Assembly: GCF_963924675.1 (NCBI RefSeq)
Contig: NC_089239.1
Coordinates: 1,911,001-1,975,000, forward strand
Length of the DNA stretch: 64,000 nucleotides
DNA from: Phocoena phocoena
Lineage: Eukaryota > Chordata > Mammalia > Artiodactyla > Phocoenidae
Direction: 5' to 3'
Positions 47,002 through 56,211 of this stretch are shown here, in pieces (positions within the stretch are counted from its first letter, which is position 1; the number at the start of each line of letters is the position of its first letter). A model generated the notes under the pieces. It worked only from the letters and a program-made list of their open reading frames with translations. It had not been told where the DNA came from and made no database searches. A program made the translations under genes and the position numbers.

Positions 47002-47530
47002 AAAAAATCTACAAAGAATAAATGCTGGAGGGGGTGTGCAGAAAGGGAACTCTCTTGCACTGTTGGTGGGAATATAAATTGATACAGCCACTATGGAGAA
47101 CAGTATGGAGGTTCCTTAAAAAACTAAAAATAGAATTACCATATGACCCAGCAATCCCACTATTGGGCATATATCCTAAGAAAACCATAATTCAAAAAGA
47201 CACATGCACCCCAATGTTCACTGCAGCACTATTTACAATAGCCAGGACATGGAAGCAACCTAAATGTCCATCAACAGAGGAATGGATAAAGAAGATGTGG
47301 TAAATATGTACAATGGAATATTACTCAGTCATAAAAAGGAATGAAACTGAGTCATTTGCAGAGATGTGGATGGACCCAGAGACTGTCATACAGAGTGAAG
47401 TAAGTCATAAAGAGAAAAACAATTATTGTATATTAACACATATATGTGGAATCTAGAAAAATGGTACAGATGAACCTATCTGCAGAGCAGGAATAGAGAC
47501 ACAGACATAGTGAACAAATGTGTGGACACA

Positions 47531-47578
47531 GGCCGGGGGGCAGGGGGGGGCAGGGGGGGAGGGAAGTGGGGGTGGGAT
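47531..47578 (+). repeat. G-rich tract in the L1-B 3'UTR
   Basis: Runs of 5-8 G (ccggggggcagggggggggc and following). The counterpart of the L1-A tract at 29224-29256. Confidence 0.8.
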
Positions 47579-47884
47579 GAATTGGGAGATTGGGAGACAT
47601 GTATACACTAGCATATGTAAAACAGATAGCTAGTGGGAACCTGCTGTATGGCGCAGGGAGCTCCACTTAGTGCTCTGTGGTGACCTAGATGGGTGGGATT
47701 AGGGGGTGTGGAGGGAGGTCCAAGAGGGAGAGGAAATATATATACATATAGCTGATTCACTTCGTTTTACAGCAGAAACTAACACAGCATTGTAAAGCAA
47801 CTATACCCCAATAAAAAAATAAAAATAAAAAATAGATTAAAAAAAAAAAAAAAGTACCTGGCACTTCATCTCTGCATACCTAAA

Positions 47885-48295
47885 TTAAAATGCACACTCT
47901 TCACCCTCCATGATTCTGCCCCTTTCTAAATGGTTATCTTTCTAAACCTATCTCTCACAGATATGCTTTGCAAACCAACCTGGGCAGTTTCCTCCATGTT
48001 CTCCAAATTTTTTCTGCCACCACACCCTTGGTCATACCCTTCCCTCAGTCTGAAATGCCCTCCCCAAAACTCAATTAATCAGAATACTAGTCATTCTTTA
48101 AGAACAGTGCAACTTTCACCTCCTCCATGAAGCCATCACCAGCACAGCTGAAAATGATCATTCCCTCTCTCTGACCAAAGAATTAGCCCCCATGTGGCAA
48201 GGACTGTCTTCTACTTCTTTGTACCACGACAGTGCCCAGCACAGGTGACTAGCACATAATAAGTGTTCATTAAATAGATTTGTTTAATAAATGCA
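47885..48295 (+). mobile_element. L2 LINE 3' region
   Basis: 'gaaatgccctccccaaaact', 'ttcacctcctccatgaagcc' and 'cagtgcccagcacaggtgac' followed by 'aagtgttcattaaatagatt' are the conserved end of L2 in sense orientation. Confidence 0.75.
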
Positions 48296-49050
48296 TGCAC
48301 ATTTACACACCTGCAGAATAACATCACACTACAAATAAATAACACCAACCATTTTTACCAAGGCAAATAAGGAACAGGAGATTTAAAATGTCATTTTGAT
48401 TCTCCTCAGGTACACTTGGAAAACTACAAAACCTATGAGTAAGGTAGACCCAAACTCACCCACCAATAAGTCAAAGGACTATGTAGACAGTTGATAGTAT
48501 CTCTATATAGTGAAGTAAAAATCATGTTTTATCCAAGTTAAAAACAGCTTAATTAGCACAAATTCACAAAGTTAAGGCTATGCCAAGGAGGAGTTTTACA
48601 CAGTCTTGGGGTGATGACAGTCAGTACTCCCTGAGACAAAGTGAATAAATGATTAAGTGCCCCAAACCTCTAGCCTAGAATGTTAGGTATTTATGCTACA
48701 TAATAAAAGCAGAATGATTTTTTTAAAATAATTTAGCTGTTTTATACTTCATTAAGAGTCTCCAACTACTAAAATATCTAATAAATGTTCATTATTAAGA
48801 TAAAAGGAATTATTGATATACACTGCATTCTTGCTAGCCCCAGGTATTAGGGAGCCCATTATATAATCCCATCTAACACATAAATCAAAATGAATAGTTA
48901 GCATTTGACTTCTTCAACTGAACAACAGCTACCAATACATTAGGTCAGATTCCTTGTCTACCCAAAACAGAAAATCAGTGTCAGTGATGGAGTTGAGGAG
49001 ACTCAGGATTGTATTTTTTCTAAATGTCAGCTTCAAAGGTCAGGAATATG
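48296..49050. other. Intronic DNA with no recognised element
   Basis: A+T-rich intron between L2 and MIR relics, just downstream (minus strand) of the PSD3 exon. Confidence 0.45.
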
Positions 49051-49054
49051 ATGA

Positions 49055-49335
49055 TGATAATGATCATAATAAATAATAATGGCAGCAAACACTTCCATAT
49101 CATTTATTACATGCCAAGTATGGTTTTGAGATCCTTACATACGGCAATCTACCTAATCCTCAAAAGATTTCTGAGACATATATCACTATAATCCCATTTT
49201 ACAGAGAGAAAACTGAGGCAAAAATAGCTTGGACAACTTACTCAAGGTCACACATCTCATAAGTTACAAGGCCAGAATTGACGCTCAAGAAGCCTAGCTA
49301 AAGAGCCAAAGCTCTTAACCACATTCAGTACCCTT
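49055..49335 (-). mobile_element. MIR SINE (antisense, near full length)
   Basis: 'catttattacatgccaagta', 'cccattttacagagagaaaa', 'ctcaaggtcacacatctcat' and 'gagccaaagctcttaaccac' run through the whole MIR in reverse orientation. It lies about 300 bases downstream of the PSD3 exon in gene direction. Confidence 0.88.
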
Positions 49336-49624
49336 CTCTGCCTGACTCCCAGGACTCCTATGGCCTTTATCTCCTGCTGATTGAGTACCTTTTCTCCATC
49401 CGCACTGCTGCCTTCCTACCTCTGTGAAACCTGTTTGCTTTAATTATTCACTAATAATTCTACATCTTCCTAAGGTGTAGAACTCAGAAATACAGGATGT
49501 GATTCTAGTAGCCTGTTTTAGGTAATTTCAAGTCACTTCTTGATTTGAAGAATTCTCAGCTTCTGAGATTTGAAATTTCAATAGCACTTCCTATCTGTTA
49601 CCTGAAAGAGGAAGGTAGGGAAAC

Positions 49625-49630
49625 ACTTAC
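49625..49630 (-). other. PSD3: 5' splice site (donor) of the PSD3 exon
   Basis: The minus-strand sequence directly after the exon is gtaagt, the U1 consensus. The intron that starts here continues leftward to at least position 1, so it is longer than 49.6 kb inside this window alone. Confidence 0.8.
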
Positions 49631-49739
49631 TAGTATCTGGAGTTTTCTCTTCAGATCTGCCAAATAAAAATTCATATTTGGCCTTGGCAACACTCTGGGA
49701 ATGTGCTGATGCACTGTTAACCCAAACAAATGTCTCTGC
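49631..49739 (-). CDS. PSD3: PSD3 coding exon (N-terminal part of the long isoform)
   Basis: On the minus strand this 109-nt exon opens with GCA GAG ACA and translates as AETFVWVNSASAHSQSVAKA, then a KYEFLFGRSEEKTPDT tail, without a stop. It is preceded by a pyrimidine-rich tract ending ttttgcag and followed by gtaagtgttt, both near-consensus splice signals. It starts in phase 0 and leaves one base (A) of a split codon at its end, which fits the serine that follows PDT in the PSD3 long isoform as I remember it. PSD3 (EFA6D) is a Sec7 plus PH domain exchange factor that activates ARF6 at the plasma membrane and endosomes. This exon lies far N-terminal of those domains, in a region with no catalytic residues. 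The short upstream exon carrying the start codon and the large downstream exon are not in the window. Identification is by recalled protein similarity, with a few substitutions from the human sequence I remember. Confidence 0.85.
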
Positions 49740-49768
49740 CTGCAAAATTAGAGCAAAACAAAGACATC
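49740..49768 (-). other. PSD3: 3' splice site (acceptor) of the PSD3 exon
   Basis: Read on the minus strand the segment is a T-rich tract (tttgttttgctctaatttt) ending in gcag directly before the GCA GAG ACA codons. The AG is at 49741-49740. The tract also holds a ctaat element that could serve as branch site. This is a strong U2-type acceptor and fixes the exon's 5' boundary. Confidence 0.8.
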
Positions 49769-49799
49769 ATTAAAAGTATATCATAAAAAATACATCATA

Positions 49800-49985
49800 A
49801 AGCAAATCAACCAACAAGAGAATGGTTAAGACATTTCTACTTGATAGAATGCTATACAGCCATTAAAAATGAAACATAAAAATCATAACATAAGTCAGAA
49901 TACAAGATGATCACAGCAAGATTACAACTATATAGAAAGATAAACATATAAACATCTATAGGGGAACAAGAAAAATATGAAAAGT
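49800..49985 (+). mobile_element. Possible old L1 (L1ME/HAL1-type) 3' fragment
   Basis: 'tgatagaatgctatacagcc' followed by 'attaaaaatgaaacataaaa' and 'gatcacagcaagattacaac' fits the diverged end of an ancient L1. Confidence 0.45.
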
Positions 49986-51040
49986 TTGGCTTGATTGGAG
50001 GGCAGAATTATGGTAGAATTTCTAAAAATTAAGTATATGTTACTTTTTTGCAATAAGAAAACTGTATTTTATTTTTAGACACATCATTTTCCAAATGATT
50101 ATCATTACCCACAGTCCATACCAGGAATACTTCTGTGCATGGGTTCTGCTAAAGTACGTCAACAAAAAGTAGTCTTTCCCCAAAAGAGACCACATTTTTA
50201 TTTAATCAGGAACACCATTTAGCCAAACAGGAGTACCGGGCGTTTATACTTATTATCCTAAATTCAAGCATCTGTCCCAGTGTCCTTTGGGACACTTATT
50301 TGAAAGAAAAACTACAAAGGTCACTGAAGTGGTCCACAACATGATCCTCAACTCCTATCACCCTTCTCCTGGCTGCTTTAGGCAACTGCCAAAAATCAGG
50401 AGTGCCTCCTTTCTCTGGCCTAGGATTAATTAAAAATAAGTAACGAGGCAGAAATTTCAAAACACAAAGAAATTTGACCGAGTCCAATCAGGGAGTCATT
50501 ATGCTGCCTCTTCACTCCGAACTCAAAAATTAAAACCAGGATCCAGATATTACCACACTGGTTTCTACCATCTAATCATGAGGCATCTTTCTCATGTCTG
50601 AGCAGCAACTGACCATTCACTTTAGGAGAGAGGAGCATGAAGGGTTCTATCAGCAACCAGGCAGCTACTTCAAGGAGGGAAATTTCATGACATCTGCTTT
50701 ACCCTTTGGAGCAGAAATGATTGACAGCAGTGAGGAGGCGCATGGCTGGGTTATGAGTACCTCCATCACCCTCTGCAGACAGGTTCAGTGGGCCCGCCTC
50801 TCTTTGTTCTTGAATAACAATATCAAAGACCTTCTTGAACAATTTCAAGATAGCAATTTCTTAAAATAGCTCTACAATCACTTAATGTTCACAATGTGTA
50901 AAATTATTCCACTCCTCTTGGAGTTGCATGTTTCATAATCACAGGCTGTTAATTATCCTTTTCCCTGATGGAGAGGCAATATTCACTTGTTGATGTGTTT
51001 AGGGAGCCTCAGACTGATAAAGGAGGAATTTGGTGCCCTA
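49986..51040. other. Intronic DNA with no recognised element
   Basis: Contains a 91-codon plus-strand frame at 50594-50869 with no known similarity, no splice sites and no upstream promoter signal. Treated as chance. Confidence 0.4.
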
Positions 51041-51044
51041 ATTT

Positions 51045-51560
51045 AGGTAGGGGTGGTTAAGAAAGGCTCTCTAAGGAACCAATACCCACAGAGATGAGAA
51101 GGATGGGAGCTGAGGAAGGGCAGAAACATGCAGCTGAACAGAGGGAGGGTCACACACAATGGCCTCAAAGTATGAAAGGACCAGGCTACCCAAATAACTG
51201 AGGGAAAGCCAACGTGGCCACAGAACAGTGGGTACACGGGCAAGTTCAGAGGCAGACCAGAGAAACAGCACAGCACGAACAAACACTTGAAAGGAGGCAG
51301 GGGCCAAAACACAGGCTGCAGGTCAGGGAAAGGCTTGACGGGAAGCCACTGGACCGTTCTAAATGTACGGTGGTCACTAACGTTTTTATTAGATCATTCA
51401 CTTACACTTTTAAAAAAATCATACGGTTGTTATAGGGGAAACTGATTGGAGTCAGTCAAGAGGAAGGAGAGACACCAGTCAGAAGTGCCAATGAGAATGC
51501 ATGAAAGTTTCGAGTAGGATGACGGCAATGGAAACAGATAGAAGTAGATAAATATGAAAT
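51045..51560 (-). mobile_element. L2 LINE remnant (antisense)
   Basis: 'agaaaggctctctaaggaac', 'gtcagggaaaggcttgacgg' and 'gaagccactggaccgttcta' match the reverse complement of L2 ORF and 3' sequence. Confidence 0.6.
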
Positions 51561-51644
51561 ATACCTGTAGGGAGACTCTATATAAATTTTCTGACAAACT
51601 GTGTTTAAGGAATAAGGGAAAGGAAGAAATCAAGCATAACTGTA

Positions 51645-51855
51645 ATGGATAACATTTACTAACCACTTAACTCCAGGCCAGGCTGTTCCAGTGCAATACC
51701 TGGGATGTCTCATGCAATACTCAGAACAGTCCTATGAGGTGGGGGCACTGCTGCCATCCCAGTCTCACAGGCAGAGAAAGGGAGGCTTGTCGCTTGTCCA
51801 AGGTGACACAGCTAGTAAACCGTGGACCCCAGATTCAGATCCTGAATCCAGAACC
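51645..51855 (-). mobile_element. MIR SINE (antisense)
   Basis: 'cagtcctatgaggtgggggc', 'ccaaggtgacacagctagta' and 'ccccagattcagatcctgaa' are antisense MIR. Confidence 0.8.
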
Positions 51856-52017
51856 CATGGCCCAGAGAATGATCCCAGGAATCTGGTTTGAGCAGCTGGG
51901 TGGTGTGTTGAGATGGGGGAGACTAGAGAAGAAACATTGTCAATAGATTGCATTTGGGCCTGAGGTAACCTCAGGAAAACAATAGAGAAGAAGATTTTAA
52001 AGGAAAACTCCATTACT

Positions 52018-52280
52018 TGGGAAAAGAGTCTAAAAAAGAATGGATATATGGGGAATTCCCCGGCGGTCATTAGGACTCTGCACTCTCACTGCTGAGGGCT
52101 GGGGTTCAATCCCTGGTTGGGGAACTAAGATCCTACAAGCTGCACAGCGTGGCCAAAAACAAAAAAAGAAAAAGAATGGATACATGTATATGTATAACTG
52201 AATCACTTTGCTGTACATCTGAAACTAACAACATTATAAATCAACTATACTCCAAAGTAAAATAAAAATTAAATTAAATT
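52018..52280 (+). mobile_element. L1 3'-terminal fragment split by a SINE
   Basis: The part before the SINE (52018-52050) and after it (52170-52280: gtataactgaatcactttgc, aatcaactatactccaaagt) is the last stretch of an L1 3'UTR in sense orientation. Confidence 0.75.
52051..52169 (+). mobile_element. CHR-1-like short SINE with 17-bp target duplication
   Basis: gggaattccccggcggtcat head, B-box ggttcaatccc, ggttggggaactaagatcct and a short A-rich tail. aaaagaatggatatatg (52034-52050) and aaaagaatggatacatg (52170-52186) differ at one base. Confidence 0.92.
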
Positions 52281-52295
52281 TTAAAATGCTGATTT

Positions 52296-52440
52296 CTGCA
52301 TCAGGGAAATGCAAATCAAAACCACAATGAGGTATCACCTCACCCCTGTCAGAATGGCTAACATCAAAAAGAACACAAAAAATAAATGGTGGTGAGGATG
52401 TAGAGAAAAGGGAAACCTCCTACCCTGTTGGTGAGGAAAA
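52296..52440 (+). mobile_element. L1 ORF2 C-terminal fragment lacking its 3' end
   Basis: 'cagggaaatgcaaatcaaaa', 'ccacaatgaggtatcacctc' and 'gtagagaaaagggaaacctc' are ORF2 sequence in sense orientation. It lies downstream of an L1 3' end, so it is a separate or rearranged piece. Confidence 0.75.
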
Positions 52441-52591
52441 AAACAAAACAGAACTCCATTACCATGGTGCTAGAAAATAAGAAATGCCATCGATGAAGCA
52501 GCAGTTTTAAGGAATTCCAGGAAGGTAATTTTTTGACACACAGTCTTAAAGCCTGGGAACTATTCTCCAAAGAAAGGTTCCTTTTGAGCAA

Positions 52592-53065
52592 GAGTGCTTA
52601 ACCTCAGAATTTTGGAAGTCTGAAGTTAGACAGGGAAAAAAATTACATCTTTATTTTCACTTAACTTAAACCGAAATGTAGCTTTTTTTTTCAAATATGC
52701 ATGTACTCAACAAACCACAGTATTATTATCAGTAACCGTAACTTTGTCACTAATTGAAATCACAGCCATTTTCACTTCATATAACAATTATTGCAAATAA
52801 CTTGAACTATCATTTATACCCATCCCTACTTTGAAATGACAGTAGTTACAAGACCCACCACTAAATCTCACTATGAATAAGAAAATACAATATATCACCA
52901 TATCACACATTTGTTTAATATTTTGGTACCCTATATAATTGGTTTCTTTTACAGCTCCATGTATATTACTGTATACACTTAAAAAGCATTACTCTGACAA
53001 GAGATCCAGAGCTTTACCAGACTGTCAAAAGGGGCCACAGCACAGAAGAAGGTTAAGAGACCCTG
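52592..53065 (+). mobile_element. hAT-type DNA transposon, near complete
   Basis: The ends tgcttaacctcag and aggttaagagaccctg are inverted relatives. The body includes 'cattactctgacaagagatc' and 'ggggccacagcacagaagaa'. caagag occurs on both flanks and may be part of an 8-bp target duplication. A non-autonomous hAT family whose name I am not sure of. Confidence 0.65.
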
Positions 53066-53255
53066 TTCAAGAGCATCAGTCCTTAAACTGCAGTGCATGG
53101 TCTATTAGTGGCTTTGTAATCAGCTGTGTGGGTTATGGCCAGATTTTCTTTATAAATAAGTTTATACACACACATATATATTTAACAGAATAAAATGGAA
53201 AATACCAAAGTAGATATAGAACTTGGTAAGATAACCATTGTTTTATGAAACTTCT

Positions 53256-53258
<3 letters not shown>

Positions 53259-53288
<30 letters not shown>
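53259..53288 (+). repeat. (GT)n microsatellite
   Basis: About 15 uninterrupted GT units. Confidence 0.95.
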
Positions 53289-53291
<3 letters not shown>

Positions 53292-53356
53292 GGGTCATGA
53301 TGTAAAATATGTTTTTCACCGTGAGTCCAGATCAAAACTGTGGAAACACAGTGTTC

Positions 53357-53546
53357 CAGAGTGGTTCTCAAACTTAAGCATGAATTAGCATTACCTACAG
53401 GGCTTGTTAAAGCACATATTGGGGTTTCACCCAGAGTTTCTGGTTCAGGGGGTCTGGGATTTGGGGCCTGAGAATGTGTGTTTTCTAGCAACTTTGCCGG
53501 TGATGTTGATGCTGCTGGTCCAGGGACCACATTTTGTGAACCACTG
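53357..53546 (-). mobile_element. MER5A, near complete
   Basis: 'gtggttctcaaacttaagca', 'ctggttcagggggtctggga' and 'ttttgtgaaccactg' cover the whole MER5A length including both inverted ends, in antisense orientation. Confidence 0.82.
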
Positions 53547-53552
53547 CTCTAG

Positions 53553-53738
53553 ACCAGTGTTTCCCATGCTTTACTGCATATATGAACTGCCTGGGAGTCT
53601 TGTTAAAACACAGATCAAGCATGTCTGGGGTGGGGCCTGAGACTCTGCATTCCTAAGAAGTTCCCAGAGGATGCTGATGCTGGTCCACAGAGCACACTTG
53701 TGCTAAGGTTTGGAAGTGAAGCGCTGTTCAAAGCACAG
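53553..53738 (-). mobile_element. Second MER5A-like element in tandem
   Basis: 'gcctgggagtcttgttaaaa', 'tctggggtggggcctgagac' and 'gatgctgatgctggtccaca' repeat the MER5A order in the same orientation immediately after the first. Confidence 0.75.
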
Positions 53739-54149
53739 ACTCTCACAGAAGAGAAACACCTGTGAAAAGGATGCTCTAACCAAGAGTAAAAGATACTACA
53801 GGGCTCCACTCTAATAAAGCACTCCATACTCTGAAAATTGTGGGAAACCCCAAAACCAAACATTCAGGCCCAGTCAAAGCACCACCATTCCCCTGCCTTG
53901 CCCAGTGAAATAAAATTCACTCGGCTTATATTAGTTATTCTTAAAGCTAGGTGCCCCACTGCCCTTTCCATGCCAAGGGTTACAATTCTTCACCCACCTA
54001 TCTCCACAACAACTTTTGCAGGTCAAAAAAATTTTACTTGAAATACTCAGCACTACTTTTTCTTCTGTATTACTAACAGAAAAATATATATTCTTTTTTA
54101 TCACAGCCACTGTGATAAAGTATGGGATATGAAGTAACATTAGCAAATG

Positions 54150-54312
54150 GACTGTCGGCTGATCCAGACTTGAATCCCAGGTGAGACTCCCACAATCACA
54201 CTAATGTTCAGTCCTGGACTTCAGCTTCAGTCTTAGACTTCAGCTTCTTTTTATTGGTAAAAAGAGATATTCAAATTCATCTCTAAGGTCCCTTCTAATT
54301 CTGAAGCACAAA
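54150..54312 (+). mobile_element. MIR3-like SINE
   Basis: 'gacttgaatcccaggtgaga' and 'catctctaaggtcccttcta' follow the MIR3-type core and 3' end. Confidence 0.6.
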
Positions 54313-54479
54313 GATTCTTCACACTTCTGAGCCACCTTCACAGATATTTCATTAAGGAGGAATAACACAAGTCTTTTCCTTGTATTGAAGTTACAATGAC
54401 ATGGTCACCATAATATGTAAGTCGGCAGTCCATCTTTAAATGGACAGGACAAGTAAAATCTCAACCTTACATTTTACAT

Positions 54480-54575
54480 GGCTTTTCAAATTTACAAAGA
54501 GTTTTCACCTAATATCATCCAAGTCTCAAGATGTTGCTGATTATAATTACCAATTTCAGATACAAGAGAAACACT
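54480..54575 (-). mobile_element. MIR-type fragment (antisense)
   Basis: 'tttacaaagagttttcacct' followed by 'attaccaatttcagatacaa' is antisense MIR/MIR3-like. Confidence 0.45.
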
Positions 54576-54579
54576 ACTG

Positions 54580-55060
54580 ACGTAAAATAATTTTTTTAAT
54601 TGCCTAACTATAAAAAATCAAGAGAAAGCAGAAAGCTGCAAGCAAATTTTAGAAGTAATTTCAGTTGACTTGGTAGGGGACGTATGGGGTCAGGGGTGGG
54701 AGAGGTGGAGACAGGGCTTGAGGGTAGTCTGAGGAGGGTGGCGTGCTCCTTCACATCCTTATCATTTCAATTTCAGGATCATGTTCAGAGGATATGAGAC
54801 CTCTAAAGTCAGTCAGGGCTGAATATTATAAAGTGCTTTAAGCCAAAGAATATTAAAAGCTAAACTAACGACTATAAAAATGTTTCACAACTCACTCAAA
54901 ACTAATATGATTCCAACATTCACACTCCATGCCTGATCCCACTCAGTGCCATCTGATTCCATCACCCAGAAGTCAGGCCCACGGAAGCAGGGCACCGAGT
55001 GCAGCAACTCAAGTACAGGCAGCACTAGAAGCTTAGTGCCAATGCTGCCAAAGACAATGG
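54580..55060. other. Intronic DNA with no recognised element
   Basis: Unique-looking intron upstream of a MaLR LTR. Confidence 0.45.
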
Positions 55061-55065
55061 TTGGG

Positions 55066-55412
55066 TGTTATGGGCAGAACTCTGTCCCAAAATTCATATG
55101 TTGAGTCCTAGCTCCAGCACCTTACACGTGACTGCATTTGGAAACAGGGTCTATAAGGTCATTAGGGTAGGCCCTAATCCAATATGACTGGTGCCCTTAT
55201 AAGAGATTAGGATACAGACACACATGGAAGTCCATACAAAGACACAGGGAGAAGGCAGCCAGCCATCTGCAGGCCAAAGAGAGAGGCCTCTGAAGAAACC
55301 AACCCTACTGACACCTTGAGCCTGGACTTCTTAGATTACAGACCTGTGAGAGCATAATTTTCCCTCTGGCTAAGCTACCCAGTCTGTGGTACCTTATTAC
55401 AGCAGCCTATCA
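55066..55412 (+). mobile_element. MaLR LTR (MLT1-type, solitary)
   Basis: It starts tgttatgggcagaactctgt. 'aaaattcatatgttgagtcc', 'cattagggtaggccctaatc' and 'ggtgcccttataagagatta' follow, and it ends '...ttattacagcagcctat'. This is the order of an ERVL-MaLR LTR. No internal region follows. Confidence 0.8.
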
Positions 55413-56184
55413 TCAGGGAAAGCTGAAAGAGTTAAGAGCAAATGGGAAGTTGTTTAAGATGACAGGTAACTTAGGTCTGTTAAAAGGGAACAGAACCAAC
55501 CAAGCCACACCAAAGAATACTCAAAGGCAAAGGAAAGGGGGAAGGGGGAAGGTGGAAGGAGGAGGGGTCAACACAAGCAGGACTGGTAAAAAGGAAAGGT
55601 TATCAAGCAGTTAGATCCCCAGATCTGCTTCACTGGAAAATTTGCCACCCCCCACTTCATCCAGGCAAAAGACTGGAATTTTATTCATGAGTGAGATTTT
55701 TCACAGAACATCTCTGGCCTGGGGGACACCAGGCACAACTGATACAAGGACACCAGAGTAGCAAGGGGACTTGCTTGTTGTATGCTAAGATGCTTAGACT
55801 TCTCCAGCTCTGTTCCCTGAGCTGGTCTACAAGCAGGCACCCCCAGTAGCAATGAGCACACCCAGCCACTCAACATCCAGTTCTTTTATTTCACCCAACC
55901 TATGGAGTGCTGCACCCTGGACTTTACCCTGCAGGCAAGAGATCTGAAGAGCTTTCTCTGCAGAAAGCAACCACCTCATGAAGAAAGACCTAAACAGTTA
56001 TGTCAGGGGTCCACTGATGAATGGCCTACCAGCTCCTCCCCACAGTGAAGCTCAGAACTTCCAACTGGTTATTTAGACCCACTATTACATGACATTAGAT
56101 TCCTTAACTTCCATGACTATGAGTTATTTGAAAATTACAGGCCCATTATTTTGCAGAGTGTTCTTCAACGTGGGTTTGTCTTTA
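55413..56184. other. Intronic DNA with purine-rich tract
   Basis: A purine-rich stretch at about 55536-55570, otherwise unique-looking. No exon evidence. Confidence 0.45.
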
Positions 56185-56211
56185 CATTTCCTCATGATTA
56201 CAGTCATATAC

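Larger units (their letters stand above)
42726..47456 (+). pseudogene. L1-B ORF2, disrupted by stops, shifts and three SINEs
   Basis: It opens ATG GTA ATA GTA ACA and meets TAG at the sixth codon. The endonuclease C-terminal part is open at 43168-43430, with SEHKA where SDHNA is expected. SINEs interrupt at 43431, 44869 and 46801. RT pieces include SGTRQGCPLLPLLFN (about 45386-45430); the FADD motif is hit by a frameshift near 45513. C-terminal pieces are open at 45682-45984, 46235-46672 and 47022-47303. It ends at a TAG at 47454. Non-functional. Confidence 0.88.
40441..47853 (+). mobile_element. Full-length but decayed L1 LINE (L1-B) with three nested SINEs
   Basis: The recognisable 5' end is ggtggagtcaagatggcaga (about 40479), with a YY1-like caagatggc. 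A G+C-rich repeat-bearing 5'UTR, ORF1, ORF2, a G-rich 3'UTR and an A tail (about 47813-47853) follow. The only flanking repeat seen is a short gtacctgg at 40433-40440 and 47854-47861, so the 5' boundary is uncertain. Three CHR SINEs are inserted in ORF2, and every frame has stops, which suggests it is older than L1-A. It belongs to a different 5'UTR subtype. Confidence 0.9.

Noticed and set aside
50594..50869. 91-codon plus-strand frame starting MSEQQLTIHF
   Set aside because: No splice sites, no promoter or poly(A) context, no recognisable domain, and it lies antisense inside the PSD3 intron. Length is within chance expectation for 64 kb.
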